Positions 15,843-24,211 of a DNA stretch of 27,668 nt are shown here, one piece after another (position 1 is the stretch's first letter; each line of letters begins with the position of its first letter). The stretch spans positions 1-27,668 of the forward strand of contig DBTH01000180.1 of the NCBI GenBank assembly GCA_002306945.1, given 5' to 3'. Below the pieces are notes generated by a model. The model saw only the letters and a list, made by a program, of their open reading frames with translations, was not told the origin of the DNA and made no database searches. The position numbers and the translations under genes are program-made. Source of the stretch: Methylacidiphilaceae bacterium UBA1321. GTDB taxonomy: Bacteria; Verrucomicrobiota; Verrucomicrobiia; Methylacidiphilales; UBA1321.

Positions 15843-15905
15843 ACTTGATTCACTCCGTTCACCGTCGTTTTAACGTCAGCAATTACTAGAAGAAAGAATT
15901 TGGTT

Positions 15906-17573
15906 ATGCAGAAACATCCGATCACGAAGTACCGGCCCGCGCCGCAAGTTAATTTGCCGAACCGGCAATGGCCGACCCGCTCAATCACGAAAGCTCCCAT
16001 TTGGTGCAGTGTCGACCTGCGCGACGGCAACCAGGCGTTGCCCATTCCGATGAGCGTCGAGGAAAAGCTCGAAATGTTCGACATGCTGGTCGAGATCGGT
16101 TTCAAGGAAATCGAAGTCGGCTTCCCGTCCGCCTCGCAGATCGAGTACGATTTCATGCGCCGGTTGGTCGAGGAAAAGCGCATTCCGGACGATGTGACGG
16201 TGCAAGTGCTGGTGCAGGCGCGCGAGGATTTGATCCGCCGCACGTTCGAATCGCTCCAGGATGCGAAGCAGGCGATTGTTCACTTGTACAATTCCACCAA
16301 CCCGACCCAGCGCCGTGTTGTATTCGGATTGGATCAGAAAGGCGTTCTCGATCTGGCCGTGAAGGGGACGCAATTGGTCAAGGATTTGACGAAGGAGGTC
16401 AAGGGCACGAAGATTCGTTTTGAATATTCGCCCGAGAGCTTCTGCCTGACCGAAGTCGATTTTGCCACCGAGATTTGCGACGCCGTATGCGATGTGTGGC
16501 AGCCGACCGTTGAGGACAAGATTATCCTGAACTTGCCCGAGACGGTGCAGATTTCCACGCCGAACGTCTATGCCGACCAGATCGAATGGGTTTGCCAGAA
16601 TACCAAATGGCGCGACAAGGCGATCATCAGCCTGCACACCCACAATGACCGTGGCACCGGAATTGCCGCGACCGAACTGGGCATCATGGCCGGGGCCGAC
16701 CGCGTCGAAGGCACACTCTTCGGTAACGGCGAACGCACCGGCAATGTGGACATTGCGACGGTGGCGTTGAACCTGTACATGCAGGGTGTCGATCCGGGGC
16801 TGGACTTCTCGAACATCGACGACATCCGCGAGACTTACGAACGTTGTACGCGCATGGACGTCTCGGTTCGTCACCCGTATGCGGGCGAACTGGTTTTTAC
16901 CGCCTTCTCCGGTTCACACCAGGATGCGATCAACAAGGGCATGAAAGAGCAGCAGTCCAAGTCCGCCGATGAGCAATGGGACATTCCCTATCTGCCCATC
17001 GACCCGCACGACCTGGGCCGTAGCTACAAGGCGATCATTCGCATCAACGCGCAGTCCGGCAAGGGCGGCGTCGCTTACGTTCTCGAACACGAGTTCGGCT
17101 ACCAGATGCCGAAGTTGATGCACAAGGAAGTCGGCAAATACATCAACAAGATTGCCGATGAACGCGGAGACGAATTGCCGCCCGTTCTGATTCACGAGGC
17201 GTTCCTGAAAGAATTCGTCGACCGCGACTCGCCGATTTATCTCAAGACGATCAAGCCCGGCAAGGTCAACGGCACGACGACACTGAAGTTGGAACTGGTC
17301 ATTCAGGGCAAGGCGCAGGTGGTCGAAGCCAAGGGTAACGGCCCCATCGACGCACTGGTGCAGGCCTTGAACAAGGTCGGGCAGGGGCCGGTGGAAATCG
17401 TTTCCTACTCGGAACATTCGCTCGGTCGTGGCGCGGAAGCCCGTGCCGTGGCCTATATCGAGGTCAAGACTCCGACCGTGCATTCGTGCTTCGGCGCGGC
17501 CATCGATACCAATATCGAGAAAGCCTCGCTCAAGGCCGTCTTGTGCGCGTTGAACCGGACGAAAGCTGATTAG
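15906..17573 (+). CDS. leuA: 2-Isopropylmalate synthase (class II LeuA)
   Basis: A 555-residue enzyme that condenses acetyl-CoA with 2-ketoisovalerate, the committed step of leucine synthesis. The N-terminus (KYRPAPQVNLPNRQWP, APIWCSVDLRDGNQAL) matches the long LeuA2 branch typical of pseudomonads and actinobacteria. The barrel carries the metal/catalytic motif LRDGNQ (38-43), HTHND (244-248) and the glycine-rich FGNGERTGNVD. The C-terminal regulatory dimer domain (about 430-555) ends with GRGAEARAVAYIEV and binds leucine as feedback inhibitor in the family. The ATG at 15906 is preferred over the TTG at 15900; ribosome site weak (AGAAAG). A leucine-rich peptide and attenuator-like structures precede it. 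It is divergent from pgi. Confidence 0.96.
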   Translation: MQKHPITKYRPAPQVNLPNRQWPTRSITKAPIWCSVDLRDGNQALPIPMSVEEKLEMFDMLVEIGFKEIEVGFPSASQIEYDFMRRLVEEKRIPDDVTVQVLVQAREDLIRRTFESLQDAKQAIVHLYNSTNPTQRRVVFGLDQKGVLDLAVKGTQLVKDLTKEVKGTKIRFEYSPESFCLTEVDFATEICDAVCDVWQPTVEDKIILNLPETVQISTPNVYADQIEWVCQNTKWRDKAIISLHTHNDRGTGIAATELGIMAGADRVEGTLFGNGERTGNVDIATVALNLYMQGVDPGLDFSNIDDIRETYERCTRMDVSVRHPYAGELVFTAFSGSHQDAINKGMKEQQSKSADEQWDIPYLPIDPHDLGRSYKAIIRINAQSGKGGVAYVLEHEFGYQMPKLMHKEVGKYINKIADERGDELPPVLIHEAFLKEFVDRDSPIYLKTIKPGKVNGTTTLKLELVIQGKAQVVEAKGNGPIDALVQALNKVGQGPVEIVSYSEHSLGRGAEARAVAYIEVKTPTVHSCFGAAIDTNIEKASLKAVLCALNRTKAD

Positions 17574-17580
17574 AATCAGC
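17565..17580 (+). terminator. Small hairpin across the leuA stop codon
   Basis: GCTGAT (17565-17570) and ATCAGC (17575-17580) flank TAGA, so the stop codon sits in the loop. The stem is only 6 bp and there is no T-tract, so termination is doubtful. Confidence 0.3.
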
Positions 17581-17602
17581 AATTGGCTAACCGGGCTAAA
17601 TC

Positions 17603-17752
17603 GAAACTCAAAAGTAAAAGGTCAAAACCGCAACTCAAAACGCAAAAGTTAAGAGCCACTTCCGTACGAGTGAGTGGAGGATGTGTAGGCTGCTGATGCC
17701 CACAGTTTTTGACTTTTTACTTGAGGCTTTAACTTTTGACCTTTGAGTTTTC
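17603..17752. repeat. Imperfect intergenic inverted repeat, purine-rich then pyrimidine-rich
   Basis: The gap after leuA (17574-17805) holds no gene. Its left part (17603-17656) is made of AACTCAAAA / GGTCAAAA / AAAAGTTAA units, and its right part (17704-17752) of their complements (TTTTTGACTTTT, TTAACTTTTGACC, TTTGAGTTTT). The two arms surround about 47 bases of mixed sequence. GGTCAAAA (17620-17627) is complementary to TTTTGACC within the right arm. TTTTTGACTTTT also occurs near 96-107. It may be a degenerate intergenic repeat or a long, loose hairpin that ends leuA transcription. Confidence 0.5.
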
Positions 17753-17805
17753 ACTTCTTTCGCTTTGGCTGTGTGTGAGTTAATTTAAAATGCCAGAGCG
17801 GCCCG

Positions 17806-18837
17806 CTATCGGCAAATCGTCCGGCCAGCCGACCAATCGACGGGCAGAAGATGAATCCGGCGCTCGGGAGGAATGCCTTTTTCGTTATTACGAATGCGGG
17901 CAACTAAAATATCCACGGCCAATTTGGATAAAGCTTCGGCAGGTTCATGGACACCGCCATAGAAGGCTAATTCAGGCTCATGTTTTGGCACGGCCAGTAG
18001 GGCGATATTGATATCGTCAGGTATGCGAAGTCCGCTGGCCTTGAGATGAGGCAGACAACCGAAACTCCAGGCCATTGTGATCACTATGTCGGGTTTCGTC
18101 CGGCGAAACCAGGTCATGAATTGTTTCGTTGTGAGGGGCTCGTCAAACAGGAGTGGCGCGATGGCGGGCAAGTGAGGATGGCGCAATTGCTGGTTCAGGA
18201 AAGCGCCACTCCAATTGCCCGCTACACGCTCACTGTAGTGGGCGCTCAAAACCAGAGCAATGCGCCGATAGCCGCGTTCGGCGAGCTTCTGGTAACAAAG
18301 CTCCATTGCCTGGAAGTGATCGAAGGAAATATGATCGACTGGAGGCCATTCGATGGAGCGGCCAAATGCGACGGCGGCGACATTGTCGATGTCAATATCG
18401 AGACGGGTATGGGGCTCCGGTTGCGGCCCCAGGATAATTCCGGCGATGCCGCGAGCCATACAGATTCTAGCCAGACGTCGCGCCGTCATTTCCGGTTCGA
18501 ATCGACGCAGATAATCGAGTTGGTAACCGAGTTGAAATGCCCGGTCGTGCGCCGCCTGGTAGAGAAGCGATTCATAGATCTTCTCTTTCGGTTTGGGAGC
18601 GCCAAACCAGAGGAGTGAACCGCCTGAAGTGATGGGCCGTTTGGTCCGGCGATAGGCATTGAGGCTGGCCAATACGGGATCGGGCCGGTAGCCGAATTTT
18701 TGCGCTTCCGCACGCACGCGCTCAATGAGTGCTGCGGAATGCCGGGCGTTGCCGGCCAGGGCACGGGAGACGGAGGCTTGACTGAGCCCGAGTTTGTGGG
18801 CGAGTTCGTGCTGGGTGAAGCGTTGGCCAGGTTCCAT
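17806..18837 (-). CDS. LacI-family transcriptional repressor (locus B)
   Basis: A 343-residue regulator with an N-terminal HTH (FTQHELAHKLGLSQASVSRALAG), a linker (FGYRPDPVLASLNAYRR) and a sugar-binding-like domain (GGSLLWFGAPKPKE to VDWSAGRTICR). The linker differs from the classical LacI hinge in having an ASLNAYRR segment, which I associate with the Verrucomicrobia-type branch of the family. The frame is open to a TTG at 18879. The ATG at 18837 is chosen because the HTH starts soon after it, as usual. An inverted repeat at 18846-18866 sits just before this start. The gene is divergent from the PEP-CTERM gene at 18922, as at locus A. The effector is unknown. Confidence 0.9.
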   Translation of the reverse strand: MEPGQRFTQHELAHKLGLSQASVSRALAGNARHSAALIERVRAEAQKFGYRPDPVLASLNAYRRTKRPITSGGSLLWFGAPKPKEKIYESLLYQAAHDRAFQLGYQLDYLRRFEPEMTARRLARICMARGIAGIILGPQPEPHTRLDIDIDNVAAVAFGRSIEWPPVDHISFDHFQAMELCYQKLAERGYRRIALVLSAHYSERVAGNWSGAFLNQQLRHPHLPAIAPLLFDEPLTTKQFMTWFRRTKPDIVITMAWSFGCLPHLKASGLRIPDDINIALLAVPKHEPELAFYGGVHEPAEALSKLAVDILVARIRNNEKGIPPERRIHLLPVDWSAGRTICR

Positions 18838-18845
18838 GAATGAGA

Positions 18846-18866
18846 TGATACCAGAATTGTGTATCA
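18846..18866. promoter_or_regulatory. Candidate LacI (B) operator
   Basis: TGATAC (18846-18851) and GTATCA (18861-18866) form a 6-bp-arm inverted repeat with a 9-base centre (CAGAATTGT). It lies 9 bases before the LacI ATG, inside the short divergent region shared with the PEP-CTERM gene. A second palindrome, AACGCGTT, lies at 18879-18886 and has the central CpG common in LacI-type operators. Autoregulation and control of the divergent gene are inferred from position. Confidence 0.45.
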
Positions 18867-18921
18867 GTATCCACATCAAACGCGTTGAGAGTTCCCTTTT
18901 ATCGCTTTAAATTCCGATTAT

Positions 18922-19629
18922 ATGAAATACACCTATCTGCCCACCCTGTCGGTGATGGCGTTATTTGCCTTCATGGTTTCTGCTCCGGCTTCCACTCTCG
19001 TGGAATATGGAATGACCGGTTCCAACACAGCCGCCATTGTTCAGGCGACGACAGTAAGCGCCAGCTTGTCGGTGACTGTGCTTACGGCAAACAGTCCATT
19101 ATCACTAACCAACATAGGCACCGCGCCTCATTTGTCGTTAGTCGCGAATCCTGGGGTGGCGGAGTCGTCGTTGTCCTTGGCCAATACTCTGACGGACGGC
19201 ACGTACTTTTCTTTTACGATCACACCGAGCAGTGGAACGGATTTTTCGCTGACGAGTTTGAGTTTTCTGGCTGCCGCCGGGGGAAGTTCCACCCCGCGGG
19301 CTTTCTATGTGTTCTCCTCAATCGACGGATTTTCTGCCAGCAATTTGCTGTTAAGCGATTCCACGAGTGGCACGCTCAAGGTCGGCGCCGCCAATCTCAC
19401 GAGCTACTCCCTCGATCTCAGTGGAGCTCAATATCAGAACCTGACCGAAGCGGTCACCTTCCGAATCTATATACAATCACCCGGGGCCACGTCATCATTA
19501 CTGTTTAGTGATATATTGGTTGCGGGGTCGGTGGTTCCAGAGCCCACTACCACAGCATTGTTCGCACTCGCGTTTGGATGGGGAATAATATCGAGGCGGC
19601 GCCGGAGTACCCATAGCGAATCTATTTAG
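18922..19629 (+). CDS. PEP-CTERM sorting-domain exported protein (locus B)
   Basis: A 235-residue exported protein. The signal peptide (MKYTYLPTLSVMALFAFMVSAPAS) ends about residue 24. The body is Ser/Thr/Leu-rich and beta-strand-like (YFSFTITPSSGTDFSLTSLSF, FRIYIQSPG, LLFSDILVAGSV). The C-terminus is VPEPTTTALFALAFGWGII followed by SRRRR, a standard PEP-CTERM signal recognised by exosortase. There is no Shine-Dalgarno before the ATG. It is divergent from LacI (B) by about 84 bases and is followed after 36 bases by a pseudopilin gene. No exosortase gene is present in the window. Its ligand or structural role is unknown. Confidence 0.87.
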   Translation: MKYTYLPTLSVMALFAFMVSAPASTLVEYGMTGSNTAAIVQATTVSASLSVTVLTANSPLSLTNIGTAPHLSLVANPGVAESSLSLANTLTDGTYFSFTITPSSGTDFSLTSLSFLAAAGGSSTPRAFYVFSSIDGFSASNLLLSDSTSGTLKVGAANLTSYSLDLSGAQYQNLTEAVTFRIYIQSPGATSSLLFSDILVAGSVVPEPTTTALFALAFGWGIISRRRRSTHSESI

Positions 19630-19665
19630 TAAAGACTGCTCAAGTCCGATGACAATACTGGATCC

Positions 19666-20421
19666 ATGCACCCTTTTTTAACAGATCAGGTTATGCCGCG
19701 AAAGAGGGTGGGGAAGAGTGCCTTCTCACTATTGGAACTCCTGGTAACAATAGCGATTATTGGTATCCTTTCCTTCCTGTTGCTGCCTGCGCTATCGACT
19801 GTGCACAAGATGAGGCAGGCATCTGCGTGCGGCAGTAATTTGCGGCAAATCGCGATGGCGATCACTTTGGCAACGCAGGAAAACGGTTGTTATCCGCCGA
19901 GCATCGACAAGAGTGGGCTGTTCTGGACAACAACGTTGGCGCCCTATCTTGGAGGGAAATCGCTGGCGAATGATCCTTCAGGAAATGGAAGCGTTCTGGT
20001 CTGTCCTTCGCGGTCGCTGATTCCGCCATTGAAAAGCGACTTCAGGCGCAGCAGTTATTCCGTCAATCCAGCCATCATGACCGACTTGATGTATCAGTCC
20101 TGGCGTTCCCAGGTCTCGATTGTTGCAGTCAAGCGGCCCTCTGAAGTGATTCTGGTAGCCGATGGAGTGCAGCAAGCTCACGGGGGAGCCTCCTCCAATT
20201 TTTATCAAGTCGATACGATGCCGCAGGAAACATCGTCAACACCCTCCGTTACGGAAAGCACCGCCAACAATGTCATCGCCGATGGCCCGGATGCCGATCC
20301 TGCCGCGGGCTATTTTCGTTTTCGTCACAACTCGAAAGTTCAAGTGGCCTATGCGGATGGGCATGTGGATTCCTTCAAAAAGGGAACGATCTTTCAGAAA
20401 AATATTCACAACGTCTATTAG
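19666..20421 (+). CDS. Type II secretion G-like pseudopilin with H-X9-DG motif (locus B)
   Basis: A 251-residue prepilin-type protein. A basic leader precedes KSAFSLLELLVTIAIIGILS: cleavage is expected before F, with Glu at +5 and Ala rather than Gly at -1, as in the locus A pseudopilin. A cysteine pair (ACGSNLRQI and LVCPSRS) and the C-terminal H-X9-DG motif (HNSKVQVAYADGH) place it in the same large family. It follows the PEP-CTERM gene by 36 bases and precedes the glycosidase by 99 bases, so the three probably share a transcript. The gap 20422-20520 contains no gene; ACGTG and CACGT around 20478 could form a small hairpin. An internal ATG at 19693 would also give a complete prepilin. Confidence 0.87.
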   Translation: MHPFLTDQVMPRKRVGKSAFSLLELLVTIAIIGILSFLLLPALSTVHKMRQASACGSNLRQIAMAITLATQENGCYPPSIDKSGLFWTTTLAPYLGGKSLANDPSGNGSVLVCPSRSLIPPLKSDFRRSSYSVNPAIMTDLMYQSWRSQVSIVAVKRPSEVILVADGVQQAHGGASSNFYQVDTMPQETSSTPSVTESTANNVIADGPDADPAAGYFRFRHNSKVQVAYADGHVDSFKKGTIFQKNIHNVY

Positions 20422-20520
20422 CAGCCTCTTAGAGCAATCTGACAGGGCCAAACAAGATACAAACCGCTGGCAGCCGAACGTGACTGGCCGCACGTAAATA
20501 CCCATTAATCCTTTCAATTT

Positions 20521-23313
20521 ATGTCGATTTCTCAAATCTGGCTTCGTCGTATCGTAACCGTCACCGTTGTAGTCATCCTGGGCGCCTGCGCTCATGCTCA
20601 AGAGACGCTTCTTATCCCGGGAGTTCGGACAGTACCGAACGGAAGGTTTTATGTTGCCGGGTTGTCCTTTGCTCTCGTTCATTTTGACTTGGATTGGGGC
20701 AGCACTTTTCAAGATCAATTGGAACCGGACGCAGGCTATCCAAAGATGTTGGAAACCCAATGGGTGACGCGAGGAATGTGGCCGTTGAAATCGGGAGGTC
20801 GCAAGTTCAAGGTCGATGAGTTTTTGGAACGTCTCGATACCGGTGGATTGCGCGCTTCCTATCAGATTGAATCGGAAGTAAGTGTTCCAACCAATTTATT
20901 GTGCGTAGCTGTCGAAATTCCGCTCAAGGTAGGGGCGGGTAAAGAAGTCGTCCTGGACGGGGTGTCGGTGATATTGCCTGAGGTGTTCAACGGGGAGCCC
21001 AATTTACTGAAATCGGCCAAGACGGAGCGATTGATTTTGCCGGTGAAGGAAGGAACCCTGGAAATTGTCGGCTCTAAACTGATGATATCCATACTGGACG
21101 GACGCCAGTACGGATTGAAAAATTACATGGTGCGGATTTCCACGCAGCCGTTTTCGGGACAGATCGCGAAGGCGGCGCTGGAATTCAAAATTACGCGCTT
21201 TGACTCACCCAAGCCAGTTGTCATGACCGAAAGCAAAGACTGGGTTCCCTACAATCATTGCGTGGATATTGTGGAGGGTGGCGTGTTTGACCGATTGGCC
21301 TGCGCCGATGCTCCGGCCGGGAAATACGGTTCTCTGGTGACGACTTCGCAGGGGCATTTTGAATTTGCCAAACGTCCGGGAATACGCGCCCGTTTTTGGG
21401 GCGTAAATCTCTGTTTTGATGTCAATTTCATGACGCATCAACAAGCCGACGAGTTGGCGTTGCGTCTGGCGCGTTCCGGCTATAATGCGGTGCGTTTGCA
21501 CCATTACGATCGAGACTTGGTGAAGAAAGGCTGTCCCAGTTATGAGTTGGATCCGGAGCAACTGGATCGCCTGGAGTATTTCTTTGCAGCGCTTAAGCGG
21601 CAGGGTCTCTACGTGTGTATGGATCTATACTCGATTCGCAACTTTACCGCCGAAGAGATTCCCGACTTGGGGCGTTCCTTTAGCACGGAATTCAAGGGTC
21701 TGATTCCGATTTCCGAAAAAGCGTTTCAATCCTGGAGCCGCTTCTCCAACGCTTTATTAAAACATCACAATCCGTATACCAGACTTACGTGGGCGGAAGA
21801 TCCGGCGCTTATCGGTGTCTGCGCACTTAATGAAGATTCGTTCTATGGCAAACCCCTGTCCCGCCGCACGCCGGAACTGGCGGCTTTGTACCAACAGGCC
21901 TTTGAAAAATGGCTCTCGGCAGAAAAACAATCACTGGCCGACCCTACGGAACAGACACCATTGTTCAATCGCTTCCTACTGGAGATAAAACTCAAATCGG
22001 ATGCGCGGATGTTTGCTTATTTGAGGGAACTGGGCGTCAAGGCTCCGTTGACCAGCGACAACGACAAGAATACCGAAGCGCAGGTTTGGCTACGGGAACC
22101 CTTCGATTTTGTGGACAATCACCTTTATTGGAATCATCCCAATTTCCCGGGGAAACCGTGGTCAACACCGGTCGCCATGACGCAAAAGAGTGTCTTGGCG
22201 GCGGGGGTGATTTTACCGCGAAATCTCATGGCCTCCCGTGTCTTTGGAAAACCGTACACCGTAAGCGAATTCAATTATGTATGGCCGAACAGCAACCGTT
22301 CCGAGGGAGGAATTCTCATGGCCGGTTACGCCGGGTTGCAGGACTGGGACGGTATTTATAATTTCGATTATGCGTCCAGCGCATCGACTGCATTCACTCC
22401 AGGTGTGCCGGCGAAACCTGGCCGGATGTTCAGTCTTGTCACAGACCCGATCGGACTGCTGACCGACCGCGCCGCCGCATTTCTCTTTTTGCATGGTGAC
22501 ATCAAACCCGCCAAGGATGCCATCGCCTATGTAGTGGGACATAAGGGGATTTTTGACGGTGTAAAAGGTGATCCCCGGGGATTGCCGGATCTTTTTTCAT
22601 GGCTCGGAATGAGCACACGCATTGGCAGCCTTTCATCCGAAGCCGCCAGTCGTTCGGATCTGATTGAAAACGTGGGTATTCGAGCCTTCGTCCACAGAGA
22701 TCCTGAAGATCCTGAATCCAAACAGTTGCCGAAAAGCGTGTATCTGTTGGAGCCGAAACTGGAGCAGACGCTTGCTTCATTGGGGTGGATTTCCTTGCCG
22801 GAGGGACGCCGATACGACTCCCAGACAGGACAACTCAGCGTGATGTTGGAGGAGGGAAGCGCCCGACTGGTAACCCGCTTTGCCGAATGCTTCGTTCTGC
22901 CGCCCCGGCAACGTCTCGAAGGCGAGCGCGTTTCCGTAGTCAATGGCGGTGTGTTCGGATCGGTTTACGTCCTTGCCGTGGATGGCAAATCCCTGGCCAC
23001 CAGTACCCGGATTCTTGTATTGCATTTAACCGATAGCGCGACGGCGGGCACCCGTTTTGCGGATGACACCAAGACGCTTCTGGAAACATTTGGAACGGGT
23101 CCTCATTTGGTACGTGCCGGATCGGTTGAAATCAGGCTCAAATTAACGGGCGGTTCCGAGTCGTGGGAGGCCTGGGCGGTCGATGCCAGCGGACGACGGA
23201 TGCATCTGGTTCCGTTGAAAAGAAGCGACGATGGTTTACTCCTTTCCTGTCGCACCGTTACTTCGGATGGGGTAACGCTGGCCTATGAACTGGTTCGAAA
23301 AACGGACGCCTGA
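20521..23313 (+). CDS. Exported clan-A (cellulase-family-like) glycoside hydrolase, probable lipoprotein
   Basis: A 930-residue exported protein. A lipoprotein-type signal (VVVILGAC, Cys23) suggests lipid anchoring. The first 250 residues are beta-rich; residues about 270-640 form a GH5-like barrel: RFWGVNLCFDVNF, YNAVRLHHYDRD, GLYVCMDLYS, a likely acid/base in ALNEDSF (N437-E438) and a likely nucleophile in VSEFNYVWPN (E583). The rest is beta-rich and may hold binding domains. The arrangement fits large clan GH-A enzymes common in Verrucomicrobiota whose substrates are mostly untested; I cannot name the family. There is no Shine-Dalgarno before the ATG. It ends the locus B module. The gap to exbB (23314-23445) contains a hairpin at 23389-23412. 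Confidence 0.8.
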   Translation: MSISQIWLRRIVTVTVVVILGACAHAQETLLIPGVRTVPNGRFYVAGLSFALVHFDLDWGSTFQDQLEPDAGYPKMLETQWVTRGMWPLKSGGRKFKVDEFLERLDTGGLRASYQIESEVSVPTNLLCVAVEIPLKVGAGKEVVLDGVSVILPEVFNGEPNLLKSAKTERLILPVKEGTLEIVGSKLMISILDGRQYGLKNYMVRISTQPFSGQIAKAALEFKITRFDSPKPVVMTESKDWVPYNHCVDIVEGGVFDRLACADAPAGKYGSLVTTSQGHFEFAKRPGIRARFWGVNLCFDVNFMTHQQADELALRLARSGYNAVRLHHYDRDLVKKGCPSYELDPEQLDRLEYFFAALKRQGLYVCMDLYSIRNFTAEEIPDLGRSFSTEFKGLIPISEKAFQSWSRFSNALLKHHNPYTRLTWAEDPALIGVCALNEDSFYGKPLSRRTPELAALYQQAFEKWLSAEKQSLADPTEQTPLFNRFLLEIKLKSDARMFAYLRELGVKAPLTSDNDKNTEAQVWLREPFDFVDNHLYWNHPNFPGKPWSTPVAMTQKSVLAAGVILPRNLMASRVFGKPYTVSEFNYVWPNSNRSEGGILMAGYAGLQDWDGIYNFDYASSASTAFTPGVPAKPGRMFSLVTDPIGLLTDRAAAFLFLHGDIKPAKDAIAYVVGHKGIFDGVKGDPRGLPDLFSWLGMSTRIGSLSSEAASRSDLIENVGIRAFVHRDPEDPESKQLPKSVYLLEPKLEQTLASLGWISLPEGRRYDSQTGQLSVMLEEGSARLVTRFAECFVLPPRQRLEGERVSVVNGGVFGSVYVLAVDGKSLATSTRILVLHLTDSATAGTRFADDTKTLLETFGTGPHLVRAGSVEIRLKLTGGSESWEAWAVDASGRRMHLVPLKRSDDGLLLSCRTVTSDGVTLAYELVRKTDA

Positions 23314-23388
23314 TTAGAAGCCCTGCCGTGCATAACGGAAAACTTCGGGCGGGGCATCCGCTTGCGCGCCCTGCGTGCGGCTGGCCTT

Positions 23389-23412
23389 GCTATCTGAAAA
23401 ACAGAAGATAGC
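23389..23412 (+). other. Hairpin in the exbB leader
   Basis: GCTATCT (23389-23395) pairs with AGATAGC (23406-23412) around a purine-rich 10-base loop. It lies 33 bases before the exbB ATG, with no following T-tract. It may be an RNA-stability or regulatory element of the exb transcript, or a weak end to the upstream glycosidase transcript. Confidence 0.35.
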
Positions 23413-23445
23413 GTGGAGAGACATACTCTTCCAATTCATTACATT

Positions 23446-24189
23446 ATGAAACGCACTCTTCTTGGCACTTCGCTTCTTGTTTTGATGGCGCAACTGGCCC
23501 AGGCGCAGACGGTCCCGGCTCCTGCGGTGGTGGCGATAAACAATCCGTTGACGCTTTGGGATCTGGTTTTGTCGGCGGGCTGGGTGATGATTCCGTTGCT
23601 GCTGGTTTCGGTTCTGGTCATCACGCTGGTGATTTTCTATCTGCTGACGCTCAAGGAGAGCGCTATTGTGACGCCGGAACTGGTGCGCCGCGTGGAACCG
23701 TTTTTCGAGAATGAAGACCTGGAAGGACTTTCGGCGTATCTGGCCGAGCGGCCCCAGGCGGTCGCCCGCGTGCTGGAGCATACCTTGAAGTTCATCTACC
23801 GCAATCCGGACGCCGACTCGGCGGCGATTTCCGCCGTGGCCGAAGCGGAGGGAACGCGGATTGCGACGCAACTCAATCAGCGCGTGGTTTATATCATGGA
23901 TCTGGGGGTGCTCGCGCCGATGCTCGGTTTGTTTGGCACGGTGGTGGGCATTCTGCGTTCGTTCGGATCGATCGCGCAGGAGCCGAGCCCGATGCGGGCG
24001 ATGTTGCTGGCCGGCGGCGTGTCGCAAGCGTTGGTGGCGACTGCGGTGGGTCTGATCGTGGGTATCACCGCGATGGCCTGCTTCGCTTATTTCCGCGGAC
24101 AGGCGCAGGCGTTGATTTCGCTTCTCGAAGGCAATCTCACACCGCTCCTGCAACAATTGATCCTGCTGCGCAAACGCCACAGCAAGTAA
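23446..24189 (+). CDS. exbB: ExbB/TolQ/MotA-family proton channel protein
   Basis: A 247-residue inner-membrane protein. A signal peptide (MKRTLLGTSLLVLMAQLAQAQ) precedes the channel domain, as in many ExbB proteins of Bacteroidota and Verrucomicrobiota. Transmembrane segments lie at about 45-67, 147-170 (VVYIMDLGVLAPMLGLFGTV) and 186-215 (AGGVSQALVATAVGLIVGIT), with the conserved GLFGTVVGI and ALVATAVGL stretches of the family. ExbB pentamers surround ExbD and convert proton flow into force on TonB-type proteins. The frame is open to a GTG at 23413; the ATG at 23446 is chosen because the signal peptide starts there. It is the first of a tight plus-strand group with exbD 22 bases downstream. 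Confidence 0.92.
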   Translation: MKRTLLGTSLLVLMAQLAQAQTVPAPAVVAINNPLTLWDLVLSAGWVMIPLLLVSVLVITLVIFYLLTLKESAIVTPELVRRVEPFFENEDLEGLSAYLAERPQAVARVLEHTLKFIYRNPDADSAAISAVAEAEGTRIATQLNQRVVYIMDLGVLAPMLGLFGTVVGILRSFGSIAQEPSPMRAMLLAGGVSQALVATAVGLIVGITAMACFAYFRGQAQALISLLEGNLTPLLQQLILLRKRHSK

Positions 24190-24211
24190 ACCCTCGACAG
24201 GAGTTTCCACT

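Noticed and set aside
15527..16874. Long minus-strand frames across the start of leuA
   Set aside because: They lie opposite the conserved LeuA coding sequence and carry no recognisable motif or start signal.
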